Source: Kaistia soli DSM 19436
Lineage (GTDB): Bacteria > Pseudomonadota > Alphaproteobacteria > Rhizobiales > Kaistiaceae
Assembly (NCBI RefSeq): GCF_900129325.1
Contig: NZ_FQUP01000004.1
Coordinates: 372,001-436,000 of the forward strand
Direction of reading: 5' to 3'
DNA length: 64,000 bases
In this document: piece by piece, positions 1-8,896 of the stretch
Layout: each line of letters begins with the position of its first letter
Numbering within the stretch: position 1 is the stretch's first letter
Notes under the pieces: model-generated
Database searches by the model: none
Seen by the model: the letters and a program-made list of their open reading frames with translations, nothing else
Told to the model about the DNA's origin: nothing
Position numbers and translations under genes: made by a program

Positions 1-358
1 CGCCCGCAGGATCGCGCAGTTGGAGGCACTCCTTGCCTCGCAGAAGAACGCGCTTGACGATCCGGTCCGATTTCTGATCAGCGACCGCGAGTTCCACGTC
101 GCGATCTACCAGGCATCGCCGAACCGGCTTCTCGCCGATTTCAGCACCGATCTCTACGCCTACATGATGGAGTACCGCCGCGAGGCCGTCGGCCGGCCCG
201 GCGCCATCGCAACGAGCTATGCCGATCACGTCGCTATCGTGGAGGCTCTCAAGGCGCGCGACCCCGTCGCTGCCGCCGAGGCCTTTGCCGTCCATACCGG
301 TCGGATCTACGCGACGACCCAACTCCTCATGCAGGGAGAATCCGGACCGTCCGCTTGA
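1..358 (+). CDS. FCD-domain (GntR/FadR-type) transcriptional regulator, C-terminal part only
   Basis: The reading frame is open from the left edge, so the gene starts outside the window. The visible part, about 118 codons, is an all-helical C-terminal effector-binding domain of the FCD type. It shows SDREFHVAIYQASPN, a DHVAIVEAL segment with a metal/ligand-type histidine, and an AVHTGRIYA end, as in FadR-family members. The winged helix that would bind DNA is not visible. It lies 69 bp upstream of, and in the same direction as, the sugar importer and probably controls it. FCD regulators commonly sense sugar acids, which fits the tetronate genes downstream; that role is inference. Confidence 0.8.
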   Translation, partial: ARRIAQLEALLASQKNALDDPVRFLISDREFHVAIYQASPNRLLADFSTDLYAYMMEYRREAVGRPGAIATSYADHVAIVEALKARDPVAAAEAFAVHTGRIYATTQLLMQGESGPSA

Positions 359-427
359 GGAAGCGCCGGCCCGTCAACGCACGAACAAACCTCGGCCAAC
401 ATTGGCTGAACCAACGGGAGGAATTTT

Positions 428-1411
428 ATGGAACGCAGGTCATTTCTGAAGCTCGCAGGCGGCACGACACTGGCCCTCGGCACCGGTCTCGCCGGGCTTC
501 GCACCGCAGCGGCTGCTGGCAAGGACATCGTCTATCTGACGCCCGGCCTCGACCTGCCCTTCTGGCGTTATCTGTCGAAGGGCGTCGAGTCGGCTGCGAC
601 CAAGGGCGGCTTCGGCTTCCAGGCACTCGATTCTCACAACAGCGCCCAGACTCAGCTCCAGAACGCGCAGGATTCGATCGCCCGCGGCGTCGCCGGCATC
701 GTGATTTCGCCGACCGATTCATCGACGGCGCCGAGCGTGCTCCAGCTTGCCAAGCGCGCCAATATCCCCGTCGTGATCGCCGATATCGGCACGAATTCGG
801 GCGACTTCGTCTCGTTCATCTCGTCCGACAACTATCGCGGCGCGCATGATGTCGGTGTGGCGCTCGCAGCGGCACTGAAGAAGAAGGGCTGGCAAGACGG
901 CTCGGTCGGCATCGTGGCCATCTCGCAGGCCCGCAAGAACGGCCAGGCCCGCACCAAGGGCTTCCTCGATGGCCTTAAGGAAGGCGGCTTCACCGGCAAG
1001 GACGCCGGCATGCAGCAGATGCAGAGCTACACCGCCGACGAGACCTTCAAGTTCACGCAGGATCTGCTGACCGCCAACCCGGACATGCGCGGCCTGTTCG
1101 TTCAGACCGACCAGCCGGCCATCGGCGCGCTGCGGGCCATCAAGGCCGCACGCCGCAACGGCGAAGTCCTCGTCGCCGCGTTCGACGGCATCCCGGAATT
1201 CGTCGACCTGCTGAAGTCGGGCGAACTCGTCGTGTCCGGAATGCAGCAGCCCTTCCTCATGGGCGTCCGCTCTGGTGAGGCCATGGTCGAATCCATCGGC
1301 GGTAAGACCCCCGCCAAGGAGATCACCGTCCCGATCCTCGCCATCACCAGCGAGAACATCGAGAAGGAACTGCCGGTCGTGAAGGAAACGGTCTTCGCCA
1401 ACGAAGTCTGA
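428..1411 (+). CDS. Sugar ABC transporter substrate-binding protein (type-1 periplasmic, RbsB-like)
   Basis: A 327-aa periplasmic binding protein of the ribose/galactose type. The N-terminus carries a twin-arginine-like signal (MERRSFLKLAGG, then a hydrophobic stretch ending TAAAA near residue 30), suggesting export in folded form. The GIVISPTDSSTAP and LFVQTDQPAIGALRAIKA segments are typical of the two-lobed type-1 fold. The start ATG follows a strong GGGAGGAA ribosome-binding site (418-425). It is the first gene of an operon with an ATPase and a permease. The downstream lactonase and erythronate dehydrogenase suggest a sugar acid, lactone or branched sugar as ligand, but the ligand cannot be read from the sequence. 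Confidence 0.9.
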   Translation: MERRSFLKLAGGTTLALGTGLAGLRTAAAAGKDIVYLTPGLDLPFWRYLSKGVESAATKGGFGFQALDSHNSAQTQLQNAQDSIARGVAGIVISPTDSSTAPSVLQLAKRANIPVVIADIGTNSGDFVSFISSDNYRGAHDVGVALAAALKKKGWQDGSVGIVAISQARKNGQARTKGFLDGLKEGGFTGKDAGMQQMQSYTADETFKFTQDLLTANPDMRGLFVQTDQPAIGALRAIKAARRNGEVLVAAFDGIPEFVDLLKSGELVVSGMQQPFLMGVRSGEAMVESIGGKTPAKEITVPILAITSENIEKELPVVKETVFANEV

Positions 1412-1418
1412 GCCAATA

Positions 1419-1445
1419 GGCGCCGCAGTCTCGGACTGCGGCGCC
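1419..1445 (+). promoter_or_regulatory. Perfect 12-bp stem-loop between binding-protein and ATPase genes
   Basis: Arms GGCGCCGCAGTC and GACTGCGGCGCC with a TCG loop lie 8 bp after the binding-protein stop codon. No run of T follows, so it is more likely an mRNA-stabilising or partial-attenuation hairpin than a full terminator. Such elements often raise binding-protein expression above that of the ATPase and permease. Confidence 0.7.
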
Positions 1446-1485
1446 GACCCTTGTTTCGTTCAGGCCGACTTTTGGGGAATGCGCC

Positions 1486-3393
1486 TTGTCTCTCGCCGCT
1501 CTCGACCGTTCACCCGAAACGGTGGTCGCGCCGCTGCTTGTGATGCGCGGCATCACCAAGACATTCGACCGGACGCGCGCCCTGCAGGGCGCCGATTTCG
1601 AACTGCGCGAAGGTGAGATCCACGGCCTGCTCGGTGCCAATGGCGCGGGAAAGTCGACCCTATCCAAGGTCATTTCAGGTCATCACGCCTTCGACGAAGG
1701 CGAGATGGTCTATCGCGGCCGTGAGATCCGGCTGCGCGGTACCCGAGACGCGCTCAATATCGGCATCGCCATCGTCATGCAGGAGACGAGCCTCGTCCCC
1801 GATCTGACTGTCCTCGAGAACATCTTCCTGCCCGAACTCGGCCGACCCGGCCGCCTCAACTATGGAGCACTGCGCCAACGCGGCGAGGAGATCCTGGAAT
1901 CGCTCGGCCAGCAGGATAGCCTTCCCTTCGACTGGGAGGTCCGCCGGCTTTCATCGGCGCAGAAGCAGTTGGTCGAAATCGCCAAGGCGCTCGGCGTGCG
2001 GGCGAAGCTGGTGATCTTCGACGAACCGACAGCCTCGCTGAGCCCTGGCGAGGTGGAGCGACTGTTCGACGTGATGGCGCGCCTGCGCGACTCCGGCCAT
2101 GGCCTCGTCTTCGTGTCGCACCGCCTCGAAGAGGTATTCGCAATCACCGATCGCGTCACGGTCCTGCGTGAAGGTCGAACGGTGATGAATGCCCGTCCGA
2201 CGGCCGACCTCTCTCAGGCGGAGCTGATCCGCGCCATGGTCGGTTCCGAGCTTGGAGCGATCTATGCCCGCAACGAGGAAACACCGGAAATCGGCGGTGC
2301 CATAGCGCTTGAAGTCAGGCATATCAGCGCCCTGCCCGTCGTCCGCGACGTGTCCTTTTCGGTCCGCAAGGGCGAGATTCTCGGCCTGGGCGGCCTTGTC
2401 GGCGCTGGCCGCTCGGAAACGGCCGAGGCGATCTTCGGTCTCCGCCCGCGGACCGGCGGCGAGGTGCTGCTCGGCGGCAAGCCGCTCAAGGGCAACAGCC
2501 CGAAGACCGCGATCCGCGCTGGTCTCGGCTTCGTTGCCGAGGATCGGCGGACCCAGAACATCGTGCCGGACCTGTCGGTAAAGGAAAACCTGCTGATCGC
2601 CCATCTCGGCGCGCATCGCGGCTTCTTCTGCGGCTATGGCGCACGCACGAAGCGAGTTGATGAACTGCTGGCAAAGCTCGGCCTCCCCGGTGATCGCCTG
2701 CTCGATGCCTCGATGCTGAATTTCTCCGGCGGCATGCAGCAGAAGATCATCATCGCCCGCTGGCTGCTGCTGGAGCCGAGTGTGCTCATCCTCGACGAGC
2801 CGACCAAAGGCGTCGATATCGGCACGCGCGCGAGCATCTACGCCATGCTGCGCGACATTGCCGCCGAAGGCGTCGCCGTGGTCGTCATCTCCTCGGATTT
2901 CGAGGAACTGCTTGGTCTGTCGGATCGTGTGGTTGTGGTGAGCGACGGCCGCTCGATCGCCGACCTGCCCAGCGCGATGCTGGACGAGGAGAAGCTCACG
3001 CTCCTGGCCGCGCCCCGTACCTCGATGGCGCGCAACACCGCGCTGCTCAATGACCTGACGCGCGAGCATGGCGGCGCCGGATTCTGGGCGTTGATCGAGA
3101 ATGACAGCCTGATCTGTCTGAACGCCGTGGTGAACGACCCGGCACTCGATCCGGGCTTTCGCGCCGGCGAGGCGCGGCGGCTGTCGGAGACCCGCCTCCC
3201 GACCGCACTGGCGCGGCGGGAAGGCACCTTCGTCGCCGAAGCCAGCGGCGGGCGGACGACGCTCGTCGTGCCGATGACCAGCCCGCGTGGCCACGATCTC
3301 GGCTGGGTCGGCATCACCCTACGGGAGGGCGGCACCCTGCCCGCGCCCGAAGCCATCAAAACCCGCATCGACACCATGGCGGCAACGCTATGA
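1486..3393 (+). CDS. Sugar ABC transporter ATP-binding protein (RbsA/MglA type) with extra C-terminal domain
   Basis: A 635-aa tandem ATPase that energises import with the neighbouring permease. The first nucleotide-binding domain has Walker A GANGAGKST (residues 50-58), signature LSSAQKQ (155-161) and Walker B LVIFDEP (175-181). The second has the degenerate P-loop GLVGAGRS (303-310) normal for this family, then LNFSGGMQQK and LILDEPTKG. RbsA-type proteins usually end near residue 500-510. Here residues 506-635 form an additional globular segment of unassigned fold that continues in frame without a stop. The TTG start is supported by TTTTGGGGA just upstream; the next in-frame ATG (codon 20) would remove part of the first domain's leading strand. 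Confidence 0.9.
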   Translation: MSLAALDRSPETVVAPLLVMRGITKTFDRTRALQGADFELREGEIHGLLGANGAGKSTLSKVISGHHAFDEGEMVYRGREIRLRGTRDALNIGIAIVMQETSLVPDLTVLENIFLPELGRPGRLNYGALRQRGEEILESLGQQDSLPFDWEVRRLSSAQKQLVEIAKALGVRAKLVIFDEPTASLSPGEVERLFDVMARLRDSGHGLVFVSHRLEEVFAITDRVTVLREGRTVMNARPTADLSQAELIRAMVGSELGAIYARNEETPEIGGAIALEVRHISALPVVRDVSFSVRKGEILGLGGLVGAGRSETAEAIFGLRPRTGGEVLLGGKPLKGNSPKTAIRAGLGFVAEDRRTQNIVPDLSVKENLLIAHLGAHRGFFCGYGARTKRVDELLAKLGLPGDRLLDASMLNFSGGMQQKIIIARWLLLEPSVLILDEPTKGVDIGTRASIYAMLRDIAAEGVAVVVISSDFEELLGLSDRVVVVSDGRSIADLPSAMLDEEKLTLLAAPRTSMARNTALLNDLTREHGGAGFWALIENDSLICLNAVVNDPALDPGFRAGEARRLSETRLPTALARREGTFVAEASGGRTTLVVPMTSPRGHDLGWVGITLREGGTLPAPEAIKTRIDTMAATL

Positions 3394-4391
3394 CCAAGGA
3401 ACGATCCTCCATGGCCACCACCATCGCCGCTGACCCAGCGACCCGACCGCCCTTCGTCAAGAAGCTGGCGCGACGGCTGGAAGTCCGCATGATCCTGCTG
3501 GCGATCGCCATTGCTGCCTGCCTCTCGGTCCTCTCGCCTTATTTCCTGACGCATTCCAACATCTTCAACATGCTCGACCAATCGGTGGTGATCGGCATCA
3601 TCGCGGTCGGCATGACCTTCGTCATCCTGACCGGGGGTATCGATCTTTCCGTCGGGTCGGTCGCCGGATTGACCGGCATCATCCTGGGCCTCGCCGTGCA
3701 ACACATGCCGGTCGCGCCGGCCATTGCCGTTGCCGTTGCGGCCGGCGCCTTCATCGGCCTGCTGTCCGGCCTTCTGATCAACGTCTTCGGCCTCGCAGCC
3801 TTTGTGGTGACGCTCGGCGTCATGGCGATCGCGCGCAGCCTCGCCTACATCTTCTCCGGCCAGACGGCGATTTCGAACATTCCGGAATCGATGCAGGACA
3901 TCGTTTACACCAGCGTTCTCGGCATACCTTCCAACGTCCTGTTCCTGCTGGTTCTCTATGCTTTGGCATGGGCCTATCTCACCTATACCAAGGGCGGCAG
4001 AACCATCTACGCGGTCGGCTCGAACAAGGAAGCGGCGCGCGCCGCCGGCCTCAACACGCTGTTCTACTCCGTCGTCCCCTACGTGCTCGCGAGCGCGCTC
4101 TCCGCTGTCGCCGTCACCTTCTCTATCGCCCAGTTGCTCTCGGCCGATCCGCTGATGGGCAACGCGCTCGAACTCGACGCCATCGCTGCCGTCGTGATCG
4201 GCGGTGCCAGTCTCTACGGCGGCCGTGGCTCGATGATTGGCACGCTGATCGGCGTCTTCATCATGGTGATGATCCGCAACGGCTTGAACCTCATGGGCGT
4301 CTCGCCGTTCTGGCAGGGCACCGCGATCGGCACGATCATCATCGTTGCGCTCCTCGCCGAGCGGCTCGTCAGTTCGCGAGTGAACCGATGA
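3390..4391 (+). CDS. Sugar ABC transporter permease (RbsC-like)
   Basis: A 333-aa inner-membrane permease with about eight to ten hydrophobic segments. It has the branched-chain/ribose permease signature GMTFVILTGGIDLSVGSV around residues 71-88 and a C-terminal GGASLYGGRGSMIGTLIG motif. Its ATG overlaps the ATPase stop (ATGA at 3390-3393), so the two are translationally coupled. A second in-frame ATG at 3411, with AAGGA 11 bp upstream, is an alternative start. The gene ends in another ATGA overlap with the lactonase, tying transport and catabolism into one transcript. Confidence 0.9.
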   Translation: MTKERSSMATTIAADPATRPPFVKKLARRLEVRMILLAIAIAACLSVLSPYFLTHSNIFNMLDQSVVIGIIAVGMTFVILTGGIDLSVGSVAGLTGIILGLAVQHMPVAPAIAVAVAAGAFIGLLSGLLINVFGLAAFVVTLGVMAIARSLAYIFSGQTAISNIPESMQDIVYTSVLGIPSNVLFLLVLYALAWAYLTYTKGGRTIYAVGSNKEAARAAGLNTLFYSVVPYVLASALSAVAVTFSIAQLLSADPLMGNALELDAIAAVVIGGASLYGGRGSMIGTLIGVFIMVMIRNGLNLMGVSPFWQGTAIGTIIIVALLAERLVSSRVNR

Positions 4392-6325
4392 CAGGCGCGC
4401 CGTCTCTCGCCATCCGCCTGTTCGGCACCGAAGAGCCGGTCGTCGCGCCTCGCATCCTCGTTGCGGGGGCGCTCTCCGCGGAACTCGACACCGGCAACCT
4501 CCGCCATATCCGCTTTGGCGGCGTCGAGATCATCCGCGCCATCTCGTTCATTGTCCGTGACCGCAATTGGGGCACCTACAATCCGGTCATCGAGAACCTT
4601 CGGGTCGACGAGCGGCCGGATGGCTTTACGGTCACCTATGAGGCGCGGGCCAGCGACGATCGCCAGGCCTTCCGCTACACGGCCCGGATCGAGGCCGATG
4701 CAGCCGGCCGCCTCGACTTCTCGGCAACCGGAATCGCCGAGACCGATTTCCTGACCAACCGCACCGGCTTCGTCGTGCTGCATCCGATCGTCGGCGTTTC
4801 CGGCCGTCCCGTCGCGATCGAGCATGTAGACGGCACCGTCGAGCATGGTCATTTCCCGGAGGTCATCGATCCCGTCCAGCCGATGATGGCGCTCCGCGCG
4901 CTTACCCATGAGGCGGCGCCGGGCCTTGTCGTCACCTGCCAGATGGAAGGCGACACCTACGAGATGGAGGACCAGCGCAACTGGACCGACGCCTCGTACA
5001 AGACCTATGTCCGTCCTCTTGCCCTGCCCTGGCCCTATACGGTGGCCAAGGATGACCGGCTGGAGCAAGCAATCCGGCTGACCGTCGCGGGCGGAGCGCC
5101 AGCGCGCGCATCGGGCGCGGCCTCAACGCGGATCCTATTCGGCTCTCCCGGCCGCTCCGTTCCGCGGCTGGGGCTTGGCCTCGATCCGAGCGAGACCGCC
5201 AACACGCTGGCCAATGCCGGCCTGCTTCGCTCGGTCGGCGCCTCCGTCTTGGTCGGCTATTACGACCCGCAAAAGGGCCACGACCGCACCACGCTGGAAG
5301 GGATCGCCGCCGCTGCGCGCGCGATCGGTGCCGAGGCGTGGCTTGAGGCGGTCATCGTCTCGGTCGATGATTTCGCGGAGGAAGTGGCGGCGCTCGGCCG
5401 TACCGTCGCAGCGCTGGGCTCACCTTTCTCGACCGTGCTGGTATCGCCAGCACCCGACCTCAAATGCACGCTGCCGGGCAGCATCTGGCCACCGGCTCCT
5501 CCGCCACGCGCCTTGTTCGAAGCGGCGCGGATGGCCTTTCCGGGCTCCCGGCTCGGCGGCGGCATGTTCAGCCTCTTTACCGAGATGAACCGCAAGCGGC
5601 CGCCGGTCGATCTCCTCGACCTCGTCTCATTCACCACCACCGCCACGCTGCATGCCGGCGACGACCAGTCGATCGTCGAGGGACTTGAGTCGCTGCCCGC
5701 CATAGCGCTTTCGGCCGCCACAATCGCCGGGGACCGGCCTTTCGCGGTCGGACCGAGCGCAATCGGCATGCGCATGAACCCCTATGGCGAAGCGCCGTTC
5801 GCCAATCCGAACAACATCCGGCAGGCGATGAACTTCAACGATCCGCGCCACCGTGGCCTGCTCGGCGCTGCATGGGCGCTCGGCTTCTTCGCCCGCTTCG
5901 CGGCGGGAGGCGCGGAGACCGTGACGCTCGGCGGCACGACGGGCGCCTTCGGACTCATCTCCGTGGCAAGCGACTGGCCAAAGCCATGGTTCGATACGGT
6001 CGGCGGGGTCTTTCCGATGTTTCATGTCCTCTCGGGCCTCGCCCGGCTTTCAGGCCGGCCGATGCGCCCGGTTGAGGCGTCGACCTCAATCGAGGCGATC
6101 GCCGCCGAGACAGATACCGGCACCGAACTCTGGCTCGCCAACCGGACGGGCACGCCGCAGCATGTGACGCTGCCAGGCGTTCCCCGCGATGCCTTCGTGC
6201 TCGACGCGGAGAGCTTCGTCGCGGCCGGCACCGATCCCGCCGCACTTGACCGTCTCACGCGATCCTTCACCCAAGGCGAAACCACGCTCGCGCCCTATGC
6301 GGTCGCCCGCTTTCGCTTCTCCTGA
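4388..6325 (+). CDS. apnL: D-apionate lactonase-like protein (ApnL family)
   Basis: A 645-aa cytoplasmic protein whose ATG overlaps the permease stop. It has the layout of ApnL proteins: an N-terminal beta-rich domain (LRHIRFGGVEIIRAIS, then RDRNWGTYNP near residues 38-65), a central TIM-barrel-like region beginning around residue 260, and a small C-terminal beta domain. No signal peptide is visible. ApnL hydrolyses D-apiono-lactone to D-apionate in apiose catabolism. The usual next steps (ApnO, OiaK and RuBisCO-like enzymes) are not nearby; tetronate-pathway genes follow instead. The true lactone may therefore be apionolactone or a four-carbon lactone. Family recognition is from memory of motifs; the substrate is inference. 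Confidence 0.7.
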   Translation: MTGAPSLAIRLFGTEEPVVAPRILVAGALSAELDTGNLRHIRFGGVEIIRAISFIVRDRNWGTYNPVIENLRVDERPDGFTVTYEARASDDRQAFRYTARIEADAAGRLDFSATGIAETDFLTNRTGFVVLHPIVGVSGRPVAIEHVDGTVEHGHFPEVIDPVQPMMALRALTHEAAPGLVVTCQMEGDTYEMEDQRNWTDASYKTYVRPLALPWPYTVAKDDRLEQAIRLTVAGGAPARASGAASTRILFGSPGRSVPRLGLGLDPSETANTLANAGLLRSVGASVLVGYYDPQKGHDRTTLEGIAAAARAIGAEAWLEAVIVSVDDFAEEVAALGRTVAALGSPFSTVLVSPAPDLKCTLPGSIWPPAPPPRALFEAARMAFPGSRLGGGMFSLFTEMNRKRPPVDLLDLVSFTTTATLHAGDDQSIVEGLESLPAIALSAATIAGDRPFAVGPSAIGMRMNPYGEAPFANPNNIRQAMNFNDPRHRGLLGAAWALGFFARFAAGGAETVTLGGTTGAFGLISVASDWPKPWFDTVGGVFPMFHVLSGLARLSGRPMRPVEASTSIEAIAAETDTGTELWLANRTGTPQHVTLPGVPRDAFVLDAESFVAAGTDPAALDRLTRSFTQGETTLAPYAVARFRFS

Positions 6326-6352
6326 GTCACCACTTTTCCAAGGGGCTTTCCC

Positions 6353-7342
6353 ATGCATATCCTGATCATCGGAGCCGCCGGCATGGTCGGCCGCAAGCTC
6401 ACCGAGCGCCTCGTGGCCGATGGCGGGCTCGGTGGCCAGCCGGTCGATCGCCTGACGCTCGCCGATGTCGTCGAGCCCGCCTCCCCGGCAGGCTTTACCG
6501 GCGCCGTTTCGACACGAATCGCCGATCTCTCGACGCCCGGCACGGCCGAAGGTCTGATCGCCGACCGCCCCGACGTCATCTTTCATCTCGCCGCGATCGT
6601 TTCGGGCGAGGCGGAACTCGATTTCGACAAGGGCTATCGGATCAATCTGGATGGAACGCGCTACCTCTTCGATGCCGTCCGTCTCGAAAGCGTAAAGGCG
6701 CCATACAAGCCGCGCCTCGTCTTTACCTCGTCGATTGCCGTCTTCGGCGCGCCCTTCCCGGCGACGATACCGGACGAATTCTTCACCACGCCGCTGACCA
6801 GCTATGGCACTCAGAAGGCGATCGGCGAACTGCTCTTGTCCGATTATACCCGCCGCGGCTTCTTCGACGGCGTCGGCATCCGCCTGCCGACCATCTGCAT
6901 TCGCCCCGGCAAGCCCAACAAGGCAGCGTCCGGCTTCTTCTCCAATATCCTGCGCGAACCCCTCGTCGGTCTCGAAGCCGTGCTGCCGGTTGCCGAGACC
7001 GTGCGCCACTGGTTCGCCTCGCCGCGTGCCGCCGTCGGCTTCCTGCTGCATGCCGCCACGATCGATGGCGCGTCGATCGGCCCGCGCCGCAACCTCTCCA
7101 TGCCTGGCCTGTCGGCCACGGTCGGGCAAGAGATCGAAGCGCTGCGCCGGGTCGCGGGCGACCGCGCGGTAGCGCTCATTCGCCGCGAGCCCGACCCTGC
7201 CATCGTCCGCATCGTCGATGGCTGGGCTCCCGATTTCGAGCCGAAGCGCGCGATTTCGCTCGGCTTCCAGGCAGATGCCTCGTTCGACGCTATCATCAAG
7301 GCCCATATCGACGATGAACTCGGCGGCAAGATCGCCGTCTGA
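6353..7342 (+). CDS. denD: D-erythronate dehydrogenase
   Basis: A 329-aa extended short-chain dehydrogenase/epimerase-fold enzyme. It has the N-terminal NAD motif GAAGMVGRKL (residues 7-16), FHLAAIVSGEAELD, the active-site TSS (FTSSIAVFG) and the catalytic YGTQK pair. The IVSGEAELDFDKGY and LPTICIRPGKPNKAASGFFS segments are characteristic of DenD, which oxidises D-erythronate to 2-oxo-D-erythronate with NAD. It follows the lactonase by 27 bp. Its product would be isomerised by OtnI, phosphorylated by OtnK and decarboxylated by OtnC, all encoded in this region. Confidence 0.85.
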   Translation: MHILIIGAAGMVGRKLTERLVADGGLGGQPVDRLTLADVVEPASPAGFTGAVSTRIADLSTPGTAEGLIADRPDVIFHLAAIVSGEAELDFDKGYRINLDGTRYLFDAVRLESVKAPYKPRLVFTSSIAVFGAPFPATIPDEFFTTPLTSYGTQKAIGELLLSDYTRRGFFDGVGIRLPTICIRPGKPNKAASGFFSNILREPLVGLEAVLPVAETVRHWFASPRAAVGFLLHAATIDGASIGPRRNLSMPGLSATVGQEIEALRRVAGDRAVALIRREPDPAIVRIVDGWAPDFEPKRAISLGFQADASFDAIIKAHIDDELGGKIAV

Positions 7343-7361
7343 CGACAAGGGCAGAACAGCG

Positions 7362-8123
7362 ATGACCAATCATCCCTTCTCGCTCGCGGGCCGCGTCGCT
7401 GTCGTTACTGGTGGCGGCAGCGGCATCGGGCTGGCAAGCGCAGTAGCGATGGCACAGGCGGGCGCCCGCGTCGCGCTGCTCGATCGCGCGCCCAACAAGG
7501 CCGATGCGCTCGTTCTTTGCGGGAATTCCGCTTTCGGCGTGACGGCCGATGTCGCCGACGAAGCAGAGCTCGAGGCTGCATTCGATGCGGTGATCGCCGA
7601 GGCTGGCCGGATCGACATCCTCGTCAACAGCGCCGGCCTCGCCATCCGCAGACCGGCGCTGGAGCTTTCGATCGCCGATTGGGACAAGGTCGTCGCCGTC
7701 AACATGACCGGCACCTTCCTCGCCTGCCGGATCGCCGCGCGCCACATGATCGCCGGCGGTCGCGGCGGGGCGATCGTCAACGTTTCGTCGATCATGGGCT
7801 TTTCGGGCGGCGGGCTTTACCCGAACATCTCCTACCAGACGACAAAGGGCGCCATCGTCAACATGACGCGCGCGCTCGCCATCGAATGGGCAGGCCTCGG
7901 CATTCGCGTCAATGCGGTGGCGCCGACCTATGTCCGCACGCCTTTCATCGCGCCTTTGACATCCGACCCCGTCCTTGTCGGCAGGATCGAGGCGATGACG
8001 CCAATGGGACGCCTTGCGGAACCGGAAGAAGTCGCTGCCGCGATCCTTTTCATGGCGAGTCCAGGCGCATCGATGATCACGGGACATACGCTGCCGGTCG
8101 ATGGCGGCTTCCTTGCACAATGA
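7362..8123 (+). CDS. SDR-family NAD(P)-dependent oxidoreductase
   Basis: A 253-aa classical short-chain dehydrogenase. It has the TGGGSGIG cofactor motif (residues 16-23), an NSAG motif, a catalytic serine in NVSSIMGFS, and the SYQTTK pair (Tyr-x-x-x-Lys). The C-terminus [12 protein letters not shown] is standard. The start is the ATG at 7362, 19 bp after denD, because upstream in-frame sequence overlaps denD and is not SDR-like. It is probably a sugar or polyol dehydrogenase in the same operon, for example supplying the lactone to the ApnL-like enzyme. The substrate is unknown. Confidence 0.85.
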   Translation: MTNHPFSLAGRVAVVTGGGSGIGLASAVAMAQAGARVALLDRAPNKADALVLCGNSAFGVTADVADEAELEAAFDAVIAEAGRIDILVNSAGLAIRRPALELSIADWDKVVAVNMTGTFLACRIAARHMIAGGRGGAIVNVSSIMGFSGGGLYPNISYQTTKGAIVNMTRALAIEWAGLGIRVNAVAPTYVRTPFIAPLTSDPVLVGRIEAMTPMGRLAEPEEVAAAILFMASPGASMITGHTLPVDGGFLAQ

Positions 8124-8146
8124 CGCGCATTTCGGAGAGAATCGCC

Positions 8147-8896
8147 ATGTCTGAATCGGGAAAGATCGCGCTCGTCACAGGCGCCGGCTCTGGCATCGGA
8201 CGGGCAGTAGCCCTCGCTCTATCCGCAGCCGGCTATCACCTGGCCGTCACCGGCAGGCGAGAGGAGCCACTGCAAGCGCTTGCCAGGGAGACCGTCGGCG
8301 AGGTGCTGGTCGTACCGGCGGATCTCACCGATCCCGTCTCGGTCTCAACGCTCTTCGACGCCGTGAAGAACCACTTTGGCCGGCTTGACGTGCTCTTCAA
8401 CAATGCCGGCGTCAACGCGCCGCCGGTCAATATCGAGGACCTGCCCTTCGAGCAGTGGAAAGCGGTCATCGACACCAATGTCACGGGCGTCTTTCTCTGC
8501 ACGCAGGCGGCCTTCCGCATCATGAAGGACCAGAGCCCGCGCGGCGGCAGGATCATCAACAACGGCTCGATTTCTTCGTCCAAGCCCCGGCCGAACTCCG
8601 CGCCTTATACGGCCTCGAAGCACGCCGTGCTCGGCCTCACCCGATCGACGGCGCTGGACGGCCGCAAATACGACATTGCCTGCGGCCAGATCGACATCGG
8701 CAATACCGAGACGCCCATGGCCGCCAAGATGAAGAGCGGCGTCCTGCAGCCCGATCTCTCCATCAAGGTCGAGCCGACCTTCGATGTCGCGCATGTCGCA
8801 AACGCGGTGGTCCACATGGCCGGACTGCCGCTCGACACCAACATCCTCGAAATGACCATCATGGCGACGAAGATGCCGCTGGTCGGCCGCGGCTGA
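8147..8896 (+). CDS. SDR-family oxidoreductase
   Basis: A 249-aa short-chain dehydrogenase with [12 protein letters not shown] near the N-terminus, the NNAG motif, the serine-containing [16 protein letters not shown] segment and catalytic YTASK. ATG at 8147 has GGAGAG six bases upstream. It is the last gene of the plus-strand operon and its stop directly abuts the convergent otnC stop at 8897, leaving no intergenic terminator. The conserved [13 protein letters not shown] region is shared with alphaproteobacterial SDRs of sugar catabolic loci. The reaction is not assigned; sugar or aldonate oxidation is likely from context. Confidence 0.85.
   Translation: MSESGKIALVTGAGSGIGRAVALALSAAGYHLAVTGRREEPLQALARETVGEVLVVPADLTDPVSVSTLFDAVKNHFGRLDVLFNNAGVNAPPVNIEDLPFEQWKAVIDTNVTGVFLCTQAAFRIMKDQSPRGGRIINNGSISSSKPRPNSAPYTASKHAVLGLTRSTALDGRKYDIACGQIDIGNTETPMAAKMKSGVLQPDLSIKVEPTFDVAHVANAVVHMAGLPLDTNILEMTIMATKMPLVGRG

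Noticed and set aside
1951-3294. A 447-codon minus-strand frame opposite the sugar ATPase
   Set aside because: Both ABC domains with Walker motifs are on the plus strand; the antisense frame has no ribosome-binding site or motif.
3968-4387. N-terminal extension of the lactonase frame back to 3968
   Set aside because: It lies inside the permease gene, and its Arg-rich translation is the permease in another frame; the ATG at 4388 overlapping the permease stop is the natural start.
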